DNA of 64,000 nt from Sabellastarte sp. h YS-2021 (taxonomy: Eukaryota > Annelida > Polychaeta > Sabellida > Sabellidae): positions 6,324,001 to 6,388,000 of the forward strand of contig OZ024935.1 of NCBI GenBank assembly GCA_964017235.1, written 5' to 3'. Positions 54,305 through 64,000 of the stretch are shown piece after piece. Both the position numbers and the translations under genes were made by a program. The notes beneath the pieces are model-generated. The model ran no database searches and was not told the origin of the DNA. It worked only from the letters and a program-made list of their open reading frames with translations. Position 1 is the stretch's first letter. Each line of letters starts with the position of its first letter.

Positions 54305-54521
54305 GTGGTGGTGGACCAATTCACGCCCGTGTACCTATTCACGCCCACCCTCAATTTTCTTAAAGATTCATACTTTTTCATAGAAAAGATGTTTACCACA
54401 TCATAGATAATTATCAAATTGATCATATACATTGGTAATTTATTGTGTAACTGTGATTGTTTTGGAGAAATTTAGGGGTGGGCGTGAATGGGTACATGGG
54501 CGTGAACTGGTCCACCACCAC
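54305..54521. mobile_element. MITE with GTGGTGGTGGACC ends, TA flanks
   Basis: Inverted ends GTGGTGGTGGACCAATTCAC and, from the right, GTGGTGGTGGACCAGTTCAC, flanked by TA on both sides. Length 217 bp. Probably Tc1/mariner-like. Confidence 0.82.
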
Positions 54522-54525
54522 TATA

Positions 54526-55165
54526 GCAGATATTTTGTGATAAAGTTACACAACTGACAGCTCAGTTATGGGGGTGACAATAATCGAATGCACAAATTAC
54601 AGAAAATATACTGCAATGACGTCGCTGACGACCTGCATTGAAATAACAACCATACAACACGTGAGTGAACTGATGTCAAACAGTGGCTGGACACGATCCG
54701 GCAGCGACCGCTACTGTACCTGGGTGCAAGAGTTTGGGGAAACTGCGACCTTATTGCATCTGCAAATATGATAACTTACCAATTACATAATAAGCTATAC
54801 GTTAGTTATTTAAGCTATACTGAACAATGAAAAACGGGATGAAAGAGTGTTTATTTGCCAGTTGTTGACATTAACATGACGTCCGGAAGTTTACTTATTC
54901 CGGCGATTACTAAACTTCTGTAAGACACGTACTTCAGATATTTGCAATTTCTATGGGATTTCTATGGGACAGAAGGTATGAGGAATGCCAACATAAAAAC
55001 GAAATTCAAAGCAGTATAGCTGTCAAACATTGGTCCTTAACAGTAAGGCCATTTCACAGCGAAGAACATTGTACATCGTCATATCCTTCCACCAAATGAA
55101 ATATCATCAATCTAATTATACACACAACAATATATAAAAAGTCAAGTAGGAATGTGAAACAGTTT
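54526..55165. other. No feature recognised
   Basis: A short plus-strand frame at 54568-54771 has no family motif. The rest is AT-rich. Confidence 0.4.
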
Positions 55166-55394
55166 TGTAATGTTTTGATCTAAAATGCCCTGTTATAATT
55201 CTCCACTAAAACATAATAGTGCATTGTGTATTTCATATATATATATCTATCTGGAGAATCCAGGTTATGAGTCAGAGTTATTATGAAGGGGTTCCCCAGT
55301 ATGGTATATGAGAGTGTTACTGCATATATACATTGAATAAAAGTTGTTTTAGTTAAATCTGTGTAGTTCTTAAATGAGAAGAGATAATCTTACA
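55166..55394 (+). repeat. 5' LTR of the Ty3/gypsy fossil
   Basis: Runs TGTAATGTTTTGATC...GATAATCTTACA with TG...CA ends. An AATAAAAG polyadenylation-like signal lies near 55336. Confidence 0.93.
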
Positions 55395-55419
55395 TTGGCG
55401 ACGAGGATAAAGGTCTGTA

Positions 55420-56420
55420 GATTTAATTGACTCTATCTAATTTAGTGCCGGACAGGATTCTTGTAGTTTTAAACTTTAAAATAAAAAGAGACAGCAACAG
55501 CATAACAAAGAAAAAAAGTCAGAGGAAGAGGCAAATTAGGCAAATGTGCCAACTACTAGTCATGCAGCAAGTACTAGCCATGCTGGAAGCGGAGGTGTTG
55601 CATGTGGATTAGGGGGATCACAAGTAGTAACAGATGGTGGACTTCCTTGCTTCAACCCCAAGGACGATCCAACAACTCTGGGCTCACATTGGAAAAGATG
55701 GAAGCGTGCATTTCAACTGTATCTGACATCCAAAGGTGTAACTGCTGACGGCCAGAAGTTGGCATTATTGTTACACACAGCTGGGATAGACTTCCAGCAT
55801 GTATATTACACTCTTGTTAAGGAAGCAGAGGAGAAAACATTCCAGCAGAGCATTCAAATTTTGGACAATTATTTTACACAAAGGCCATTGTCAGTTTTGA
55901 AAGGCATGTGTTCCGACAGATGGAACAGGGACCATCAGAGACAGTGGACCAATTTGTGTGCCGTTTAAGACAAAAAGCGACTCGTGTGACATCAGTGATG
56001 TAGATGAGGCCATACAGGATCAATTGATTGATCGGTGTCGAAATTCCCAGCTGCAGAGAAAATTTCTTGAGAAAACAGGAACAGTGTCATTGACAGATTT
56101 ACAGGCTGTTCCCTGTGCGATGGAAGCACTGGACATGCAAGTGCGATCTATGGAAAAGGGAGCAGATGTTAATGCACTGCAAGGGCCTAAACCAATTCAT
56201 ACAGGGAGAGTACAGAATCAAGGGAGATCACGCAAATCTAATAATGTCACCCCTAGCCGTACCACTGTGGGTGATGGGAAGAGGTGTTATCGTTGTGACG
56301 GGATAGGACACTTTGCTAAAGATAAGGTGTGTCCAGCACGAAATAGCACATGTAGAAAGTGTTCCAAAGTGGGACATTTTGCAAAATATTGCAAGACAAA
56401 ACACAGCTCCAACCAGGCTA
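55420..56420 (+). pseudogene. Ty3/gypsy fossil: gag region
   Basis: A capsid-like segment comes first, then two CCHC zinc knuckles near 56286-56400 (CYRCDGIGHFAKDKVC-like and CRKCSKVGHFAKYC). It is part of the broken element. Confidence 0.85.
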
Positions 56421-56429
56421 GCACTGCTG

Positions 56430-59400
56430 CAAAGAAGGTTTATCAGATACATGATGTAAATGGCCAGGATGACAGGAGAAATGCCTATGCCTTTTCAATG
56501 GATGATGTGTGTAATAAACAAAACAGTGCACTAGTAGACTTGGTAATAGGGGGAGTTGAAGTCAAGTCAGTTCTCATTGATTCAGGTGCATCCTGTAATG
56601 TGATGGATAAGTGTACTTGCGAGGACTTGAAAGAAACAGGGATTCAATGCAGCTCTAAGAGGTATGAAAAAAACTCTCTGCATATGGACAAACTAAAACA
56701 ATAGAAGTTATTGGAACATTTCAAGCTGAATTAACCTGTGTAAAAAGTGGAAAGGCTTGCACAGGAGAATTCACAGTTATCAGTGGAAACGGCCGACTAT
56801 TACTGGGTAAGGAAACAGCTGAGAAGATGGGAGTGTTAAGAGTTGGCCCAATTAAAGCACATCATGTGTGTTCAGTAACAACTGAAGGATCTAATGGAGA
56901 CATTATCGGGCAATATCCAGAAGTTTTTCAAGGAGTGGGGAAACTGAAAAATTATCAGGAGTCACTTCACATTGATGACAGTGTCAAACCTATTGCACAA
57001 CCAATACGGCGGTTGCCATTTGGATTATGGGAAAAGGTTGACAGTAAGTTGAATGAGCTCCTGAGAGAGGATATTATTGAGGAGGTGATATCAGTGTATA
57101 CGAAATGGGTGTCACCAGTTGTAGCTGTGCCAAAATCCAATCAGGACATTAGACTTTGTGTTGACATGAGAAAAGCTAACACGGCAATCATACGAGAAAG
57201 ACACTATGTTCCTACGATTGAAGAAGTCTTAAGTGATTTGCAGGCATCTACAATTTTCAGCAAGTGTGACCTCAAGTGGGGATTTCATCAAATAGAATTG
57301 GATGAAAAATCAAGGGATATCACAACATTCATCACACATAGAGGCCTTTACCAGTATAAAAGACTCTTATTTGGAATTACCTCAGCACCAGAGAATTACC
57401 AAAAGATTATAAAAGATGTGCTACAAGGGTGCCCTGGTGTTGCTAACATAGCAGATGACCTAATCATACATGGGAAGGGATTAGAGGAGCATAACAGGCA
57501 TTTGTTTGGTGTTTTGAAGAGATTGAAGGAATGTGGTCTCACCTTCAATGCTGATAAGTGCCAATTCCGGCTCCTGAAACTCACTTTTTACAGACATGAT
57601 TTGAGTCGGTCTGGAGTTTCGCCCAGTGAGGAAAAAGTGATGGCTATTAGAGATGCAAAGGCACCACAGAACTCATCTGAGATAAGGTCATTCCTTGGCT
57701 TGGTGCAATATTCAGCAAAGTTTATACCAGATTTTGCTACAGTCAGTGAACCACTGCGACAACTGACCAGGAAAAATGTGAAGTTTGTATGGAGTCGTCA
57801 ACAGGCTGAAGCATTTGAAAAACTCAAAGAACTAATAACCAGAGCAGAGACACTAGCGTATTTCAAAACTAACTGCAAAACAAGGATAGTAGGTGATGCA
57901 GGACCAACAGGACTGGGTGCTGTCCTTCTGCAAAAACAGCATGGCATGTAGAGGATTGTGTCATATGCATCCAGAAACTTAACAGATGTAGAGAGACGTT
58001 ATTCTCAAACAGAGAAAGAAGCCTAGCTCTAGTATGGGCATGTGAGAGGTTCGATCTGTATGTGTTTGGCCGTGAGTTTGAGTTAGAGACTGACCACAAA
58101 CCACTAGAACACATTTATGGCAGCAAGCAAAAATTAACAGCCAGGATTGAGATATGGGTATTGAGGTTGCAAGGATACCCATACAATGTAGTTTATAGAC
58201 CTGGGAAGGTGAATATTGCTGAGTGTCTATCACGTTTGAATCAGAAGTCTCCAAAGGATTTAGCAGGGGAAAAAGAAGATTTTGTGCATCTGATTGCACA
58301 GGAACATACTCCAGTAGCACTGAGTCCACAGGAAATTGAAGTAGAATCAGAAAAGGACCCCGAAAAAAAAACAGTACGACAGTACGTTCAGTCAGGAGAC
58401 TGGAGTGAATGTAAGATGCCTCATTTCCTGTGTGTAAAAAACGAGTTGTGCTGTGTCGGTAAATTGATATTAAAAGGATCTAGAATTATCATACCAAAGA
58501 GCCTTCGACTAGAGGTTCTTGCATTGGGCCATGAAGGACACCAAGGGATCGTCAAAACAAAGAATCGTTTGAGATCAAAGGTATGGTGGCCGAAAATGGA
58601 CAGTGATGCGGAAAAGTTATGCAGGTTGTGTCATGCATGTCAGATGGTAGCAGGGTATCAATCACCTAAACCAATGCAGAGGGTGGGACCACCTTCAGGC
58701 CCATGGCAAGATCTAGCTGTCGACTTCCTTGGTCCATTCCCTGGGGGAGAAAGCATACTGGTAGTAGTAGATTACTACAGTAGATTTTTTGAAGTAGTAG
58801 TGATGAAATCAACGAAAAGCCATGATGTCATAAGAGCTTTGAACCCTATATTTGCGAGGTATGCTTATCCATTTTCACTGAAATCGGACAATGGTCCACA
58901 GTTTGTGTCAAAGAAGTTTGAAGCATACCTCAGCGAGAATGGAATTCAACATGTGACCTTACCACCCCTATGGCCCCAGGCAAATGGAGAGGTGGAGGTT
59001 CAGAATAAATCAATTCTGAAAGCATTAAAAGTTGCACATGCAAAAGGGAAAAGATGGCAGGATGAACTCCACAAATTCCTGCTGGCTCATCGGTCAACGC
59101 CACATACAAGCACAGGAGCTACTCCAGCTTATCTCATGTTTGGCAGGGAATTAAAAACTAAGATTCCAGAGTTAAGGAGAGAAAAATCACAGCTTGGTGA
59201 GGCAATAAGAGACCTAGATTGGAAGAAAAAACTTGTGGGGAAAGCAAAGGCTGATGATCACCGAGGAGCGAAACCAAGCACAGTTGAAGTGGGTGGTCAA
59301 GTTTTGTTAAGAAACACAAAGGAGCAAGGGAAATTAGTGTCAAAGTATGAGTCATCTCCGTACACTGTTACGGGAAAAGAAGGGACAGAATTGACATTAA

Positions 59401-59678
59401 AGTCACAGACCGGAGACGAGTACAGGCGCAATTCCTCGTTTGTGAGGCCATACTATGAAAGGGATATGGTGGATGTAACTGAACAACAAGGTTTAGACCG
59501 GGATCAAACAGGAACTGAAGACCAAGGTTTAAACTGGGAACCAACAGGAAAACCACCAACAAGTAGTACCTTGGATATTCTAGGGTCACCATCTGTACCT
59601 ACACCAGTGAAAACTAGGCCATGCAGAGTTACAAAAAGACCTGCCAAGCTCAGTGACTTTGTGGTTAAGATAAAGTAG
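56430..59678 (+). pseudogene. Ty3/gypsy fossil: pol region
   Basis: In order: aspartic protease (VLIDSGASCNVMD), reverse transcriptase (RLCVDMRKANTAI, LLFGITSAPE, IADDLIIHG), RNase H (VGDAGPTGLGAVLL), and integrase with an HHCC finger (HEGHQG...CRLCHAC) and catalytic Asp (VDFLGPF), Asp (KSDNGPQF) and Glu (ANGEVEV). The order is the usual Ty3/gypsy one. It is part of the broken element. Confidence 0.92.
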
Positions 59679-60109
59679 TTGTGCCAATGAGCACCCTGTG
59701 GTGAGCCAAGCGCCCACAGGTAAAGGCTGTGAAAGTCTCAATAACTACTTAACAATGTAAAATAAAAGAGACAAAAACTGACAAATAAATTAGTTATGTA
59801 TCATTTGATAAAAGGGAGTCTTATGCATGTAAAATGTGTTCAAATGGTCTCTGAATGAAGATGATACAAGTAGACATTTAAGGAGATATATTGCATGTTA
59901 GTCCAGTTAATAGACTTTGAAGACTGTGTTTATTTTAAATATGGGTTTCACAACATAAAATTTTGGTTAATTTTGTGCAGGAGTGTTTTTTCATAAGCCA
60001 GATTAATAGTTTCACTTATGTGGAGATAATTTTAATTTAGGGTAAAAAGGTGTATTTGATAATAAGGTAGTTTGTATTGGCAAATTCAAAATTGAAGAAG
60101 AAAAGGGAA

Positions 60110-60336
60110 TGTAATGTTTTGATCTAAAATGCCCTGTTATAATTCTCCACTAAAACATAATAGTGCATTGTGTATTCCATATATATATCTATCTGGAGAA
60201 TCCAGGTTATGAGTCAGAGTTATTATGAAGGGGTTCCCCAGCATGGTATATGAGAGTGTTACTGCATATATACATTGAATAAAAGTTATTTTAGCTAAAT
60301 CTGTCTAGTTCTTCAATGAGAAGAGATAATCTTACA
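60110..60336 (+). repeat. 3' LTR of the Ty3/gypsy fossil
   Basis: Nearly identical to the 5' LTR, ending GATAATCTTACA, then the second copy of AGTTT. Confidence 0.93.
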
Positions 60337-60650
60337 AGTTTCCTTAGTTATTTGGTGCCAAATAAAGACTTGTTTTATGTATTAAAAATATTAAATTGAA
60401 GTCAGAATACATATCTTTAATTAGACGACATATTTTTCAAAAGGAAATTTAGCATAATTAAGGAATAACACACGACTAGCATGGGGTTATGCAGGGTTTT
60501 ACAACAAATAGCAATATTAGTAACACGAAGGTGAAGTATCAGTGTTTCTAATGAGGTTATGCTTGGTTTTACAATGACGATTGACCAATCAGAAATGCAG
60601 ATACAAGCATGTCATGTTAGAATGCAATTTTACATGCAGGGGCCGATTTC

Positions 60651-60775
60651 ACAAAGGGACTTAAGTCCAGAATTATACTTAAGTTTAAGACTTTGGTCTT
60701 AAATTTTGTCAACAGAATGGTAAGTCTGTGGTCTTAGACATAGCAGATTTCAAAAAGCAGCTAAGCAGGCCAGGG
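60651..60775 (+). mobile_element. Left end of a TIR element (GGGGCCGATTTCACAAAGGG)
   Basis: GGGGCCGATTTCACAAAGGG followed by ACTTAAGTCC repeats matches the inverted end at 29364. The body matching 29046-29300 reappears at 63640-64000. The element may therefore span 60651 to beyond the window and contain the minus-strand frame at 62932-63608, or these may be two separate copies. Confidence 0.55.
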
Positions 60776-60777
60776 CA

Positions 60778-60905
60778 AAATGTATTCATAATCGTATTTA
60801 TAAGTATTCAAATGCATTTTAAAAGTAATTGTATTCAAATACTTTTGTGAAAATGTAAAGTATTTGTATTTGAATACATTTCAAAAGTATTCATATTCAT
60901 GAATA
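60778..60905. repeat. Low-complexity AAATGTATTC repeat
   Basis: Variants of GTATTCAAATACTTTTG recur, with self-complementary stretches. Confidence 0.5.
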
Positions 60906-60960
60906 CTGTAACGAACCGGGCGGGCGGGTTATAGTTACAAGTACTGTCAGGATGTTGTAA

Positions 60961-61110
60961 CTACCTTAAAGTAAGTTTCAGTCTTTTCTGATCACCTTCC
61001 CAATAAAGTGTGCTGACTTCAGTAAGTGTATCCTGGCGTTTTCCGGGACCAAGTATCTCCACTCTCAGTTTGTCAACTGGTACTGTGGGTTCTGGTTCAT
61101 GAATATCTTT
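60961..61110 (-). CDS. Coding-like fragment, unrecognised
   Basis: The minus strand reads YKDIHEPEPTVPVDKLRVEI and then LGPGKRQDTLTEVSTLYWEG, ending LKLTLR-stop. Amino-acid composition is protein-like. The frame stays open further upstream to at least ~61190 but becomes hydrophobic and AT-driven, so the start is uncertain; an acceptor-like GGTATAAAG lies at ~61110. It could be a terminal exon or the end of a transposon protein. No family recognised. Confidence 0.35.
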   Translation of the reverse strand, partial: KDIHEPEPTVPVDKLRVEILGPGKRQDTLTEVSTLYWEGDQKRLKLTLR

Positions 61111-61584
61111 ATACCCCAAAGATACAAAGTATACCAAAGCACACCAAAATAAATATGAAGTAAAGTTAGGGAAATAAACAAAACTGTAGATGATTTTATA
61201 TGTCTATACCATAACCTTTATCACTCTCGGCATTAATATTACTGGTATGAATTTCCTGGTTATGGAATATTTTCTATTACTGTTCTATAGAACTATGTAC
61301 AATCAACTATGCATCAATAGGAATAACAATTGAAGCAAGCAGATAGAGAACAGATCAAACTTTATTAAATAACAATCAACAAATATGCAAGTAATAAGTA
61401 AACCAAGAAGTATATTTAACAAAAACTGAGCATAACAAATCTAGTAAATTAGGTCAGTAAATCAAATAATATTAATGGGACTAATAACTCATAAGAGCCT
61501 AAGGGTACTTTCAGGAAGCTAATCAAATCTATCTTATAGATTATATGGCGCTATATATACTACAATTAATGCCAATAAACTTTA

Positions 61585-61750
61585 CTCGGACTATAGTCAA
61601 AATGACCTTACTCGGACTGGGACCTATGTTGGACCAGTATTCGGACCTAGACCTAACTTGGACCTTTAGTCGGACCTAGACCTTGGTCAGACCTGGACCT
61701 TACTCGAACCTGTTGGTCAAACCTGACCTGACTTGGACCTGTTGGTCACT
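61585..61750 (+). repeat. GGACCTAGACCT-type minisatellite
   Basis: About ten diverged copies of ACTCGGACCTAGACCT-like 14-17-bp units. Confidence 0.75.
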
Positions 61751-62928
61751 TTAAATATAATTAATTCTAAACAGGTTATACCTCAACAGTTTAGTACATT
61801 TGATGGTTTCTAGAGCTTTTTCTGACTCTTTACTTGGACCTAGTCTGTGACAACTGATCCACTGAGCTCTGTGTTTACCTCCTTATATAGACTTCTGAAC
61901 ACATCACTCCAGTGAGCCTACACGAAAAGGTACTACATTTCAAAATTAAAAGATACAAAAATAATACTAACCTTAAGTTTCCAATAAATTATAACAAATT
62001 CTTGTTAGATTAACCTTTTACATACAAATAATTTAAAACATTCACTATTTCAAGCCAGTAACCTTAAACATTTACTGTAGAGCAGGAAAATTAATTCACG
62101 GTAAATAAATTATTTTCAACCAAAAATGGCGGCTAGCACCAGACAGTTAAAACTGAAAATAAAGCAAAATACTACATTTTACCATCAAATAACAGACGAA
62201 TATGCAAATTAGGGTTAATATTATTCATTATTTAAAGAAAATTAGACATAAAACCCTATAAATATGCAAATATTTAACTCGTTAGTGATATGACAACAAA
62301 AACGGACCAAAAATCTGCTACTAAACCTTGGAAATCGCCGAGAAATCCCCGAAAATCATCATCCTGAAAACTATTGTTTCCTACATTCTTCCCACCTTAA
62401 GATTGAAACGTCTCATTCAATCAACTCACTTGGCATGCTATATAAAACAAAACATGTTATAGAGACAATATTATTGTCCTGAACAACTTTATATTTATCA
62501 TTACTGAAAAAATTACCAGCCATAAAAGATGGCTTGTATACATTAAACAGCACATAAAATTTACTTTTACATGTGCAAGTTATCTACAACCTAAATTAAA
62601 GCTACCAAAGAAATGCAATATTACAACCACTATCTACACATGTTAAAACCAAAAGTCATAAAAAACAAATGTGTAATTGTAAACAATACGACATGCCACA
62701 TGGCATACAAAACAAATAATAAAAGCATAAAATCAAACAATCCTGTAAGTAAAAATCAAAAACAAATTTTAAAAAAAGTTTTACCCAATGTCAATGTCTC
62801 TCAAAATTAAACTAATGTTCATTTCTAATACTCAGTCACTCAAATATAAGTTCAATTAAAGACAAGAGTTTTAAAATAAAGATAATGATCAAATGTTGTT
62901 TAAAAACATCAATTTGAAGCAAAACACA
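61751..62928. other. No feature recognised
   Basis: Strongly AT-rich (especially 62400-62900), no coding-like frame. Confidence 0.4.
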
Positions 62929-62931
62929 TTA

Positions 62932-63608
62932 AAACTGTCCATAGTCAAGTTTAATTGATGGTCTTGGGCAGGCTGCACAACATACTAATGTCTCACAGGT
63001 AACTTCCTTGGTTCCATTAAGGCATATCTTCATCCTGTACCTATGCGCGTGCCCTGGAAGATGTGTTCCATGAGGACATACATTTATCAAGTCTTCATGA
63101 CTAAATCTTCTTCCTTCTGTCTGGGCTGCTGCAGACTCGCAATCTGGTATGTATGGCGAGCTTGGGTCGGGAACTGTAGTGATGCTCTTGACTGCCTCCC
63201 CTGTCACTTCAAGTCCAGGATTCTGGTGTGGTTCATCCACATTCTGACCATCAGTGTGTGATACAAGGTCATCGTCCCTGGGTGGAGACATATCTTGTAC
63301 AGTATCCAGTGTGGTAGCTGAAGATCTGATGAGCCTTGTGTCCATCTCTTGTGGGTTATTTGTCTCTGTACTTAAATGTACACGTTTCTGGTATTCTAGT
63401 AATCCTTCATTTGCTCCCACAACTCTCATCCGTTTGTTATTCCCATTTCTTTCTTCCAGCTGAGCATTAAGCTCTTCCCTCTCTTCAGCTGAGCCACCTA
63501 GAAATGGTCTCATCTCTTTGTCTAGCTTTTCCAGCATTATAATATCTGCAGCCTCATCAACAGCAATGTACTTTCTTGGAAGTTGCGGAAAGATAACATG
63601 TTTCAGGC
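62932..63608 (-). CDS. Unrecognised protein, probable last exon
   Basis: The frame is open from an acceptor-like TTAGCTGCAG (exon start 63608) to a TAA at about 62932. It reads LKHVIFPQLPRKYIAVDEAA then DIIMLEKLDKEMRPFLGG; the first Met is at 63537. The middle is acidic and probably disordered. The C-terminus is Cys/His-rich (CPHGTHLPGHAHRYRMKICL, then CETLVCCAACPRP), which could bind metal. GC content is higher than the surroundings. I do not recognise the family. It may be a host gene or lie inside a TIR element (ends 60651 and past 64000). Confidence 0.6.
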
Positions 63609-63639
63609 CTGCAGCTAAGTCTATGAAATTGCTAAATCA

Positions 63640-64000
63640 GTGGACTTAACTTAAAGTCTGGTAGGTAGTGGCCTTAACTTTTGGAAATAGGACTTAAATA
63701 TGGCTGCCATAAACCTTTTTCCACTTCAGAATTTGAAATGGCTGTAAATAAAGCGCAATGATATAGAACACTCAACTAAAGTAATCTTTGAGAAGTTTTA
63801 TGTGGTAACAAGGTTTTCCATTTCAAAACATTACTTATCCTTAGAAAAAATGTATCAAATCAAAGATATATGTCACCAATAGTGTATATTGAATAGATAT
63901 AAAAGGTCACATGACACAAAAAACACTGTGGTTATTTGATAAGCTTTGACCTAGCTTAGTCACCCTTTGTGAAATCCATTTAAGTCCCAGACCTAGTTAA
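63640..64000. mobile_element. TIR element body, same family as 29046-29364
   Basis: TTTTATGTGGTAACAAGGTTTTCCATT, AGGTCACATGACACAAAAAA and TAGTCACCC.TTGTGAAATCCAT align with 29085-29280. The outer end lies beyond the window. Confidence 0.6.

Larger units (their letters stand above)
55166..60336 (+). mobile_element. Ty3/gypsy LTR retrotransposon fossil
   Basis: Two LTRs (227-229 bp) differ at about seven places plus a small AT indel, roughly 3% by eye, so the insertion is fairly recent. Both flanks are AGTTT, a 5-bp target duplication. The primer-binding site TGGCGACGAGGATAAAGG follows the 5' LTR and a purine tract GAAGAAGAAAAGGGAA precedes the 3' LTR. It holds gag and pol regions of the K02A2.6-like type. 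It is broken, with about three apparent breaks. Confidence 0.95.

Noticed and set aside
60907-62390. Possible LTR starting TGTAACGAACCGGG
   Set aside because: No second copy, primer site or target duplication seen. GTTACA 25 bp later only makes a local hairpin.

Overview
The window is animal nuclear DNA, most likely from a bivalve mollusc. It is AT-rich, with one multi-exon metazoan gene broken by long introns, and most of the rest is transposable elements. The bivalve assignment is inferred from the repeat content: Pearl/helentron-like elements with central tandem arrays, DIRS, a K02A2.6-type Ty3 element and hAT/Harbinger-like MITEs.

Host genes. The left half holds the 5' half of a WDR47 (nemitin) orthologue on the minus strand. 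Eight exons (30795 down to 1888) with GT/AG borders and matching phases encode 526 residues: LisH, CTLH, a linker and a coiled coil. The WD40 propeller must lie beyond the left edge. A possible extra upstream exon lies at 36811-36894. A second, unrecognised minus-strand reading frame sits at 62932-63608, with another coding-like fragment at 60961-61110.

Repeats. (a) Family H: helentron/HINE-like elements (5797-8494, 9785-13663, ~26090-29045, 42725-46087, 46158-47652, fragment ~2640-3128). They start ACTAGA/ACAAGA, have a 5' hairpin, a central tandem array, a CpG-rich block and a 3' hairpin. They insert at A^AT with no target duplication, which two natural empty sites in the window show. (b) Family E: same architecture, different sequence (5278-~9041, 32626-33445, 35096-36596, 47963-49165, 51674-52860, inverted 50103-51666). 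Its ~147-bp units are packed with AGGTCA nuclear-receptor motifs. (c) hAT-like MITEs with 8-bp target duplications, one piggyBac-like (TTAA), one PIF/Harbinger-like (TAA) and TA-type MITEs. (d) LINE fragments. (e) Fossil retroelements: a DIRS element with a shorter relative beside it (9484-19121) and a Ty3/gypsy element with two LTRs and a 5-bp target duplication (55166-60336).

Layout. 1-3.3 kb: WDR47 exons 8 and 7. 3.3-9.1 kb: hAT MITEs, then a three-level nest (TIR element containing E containing H). 9.3-19.4 kb: a nest within one WDR47 intron (hAT-like element containing two DIRS elements, one containing an H element). 19.8-30.8 kb: WDR47 exons 6 to 1, interleaved with MITEs, an H element and a LINE that landed 1 bp inside the exon 1 intron. 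32-53 kb: E and H elements, minisatellites, decayed LINEs. 53-55 kb: small repeats and a MITE. 55-60 kb: Ty3 element. 60.6-64 kb: a TIR element of unclear extent with the unknown reading frame.

The strongest candidates for something new are the matched-end rule of the H and E elements (the 5' subterminal motif is always reused as the arms of the 3' hairpin, though the motif differs between elements), their clean A^AT empty sites, and the periodic nuclear-receptor half-sites in ~147-bp arrays.
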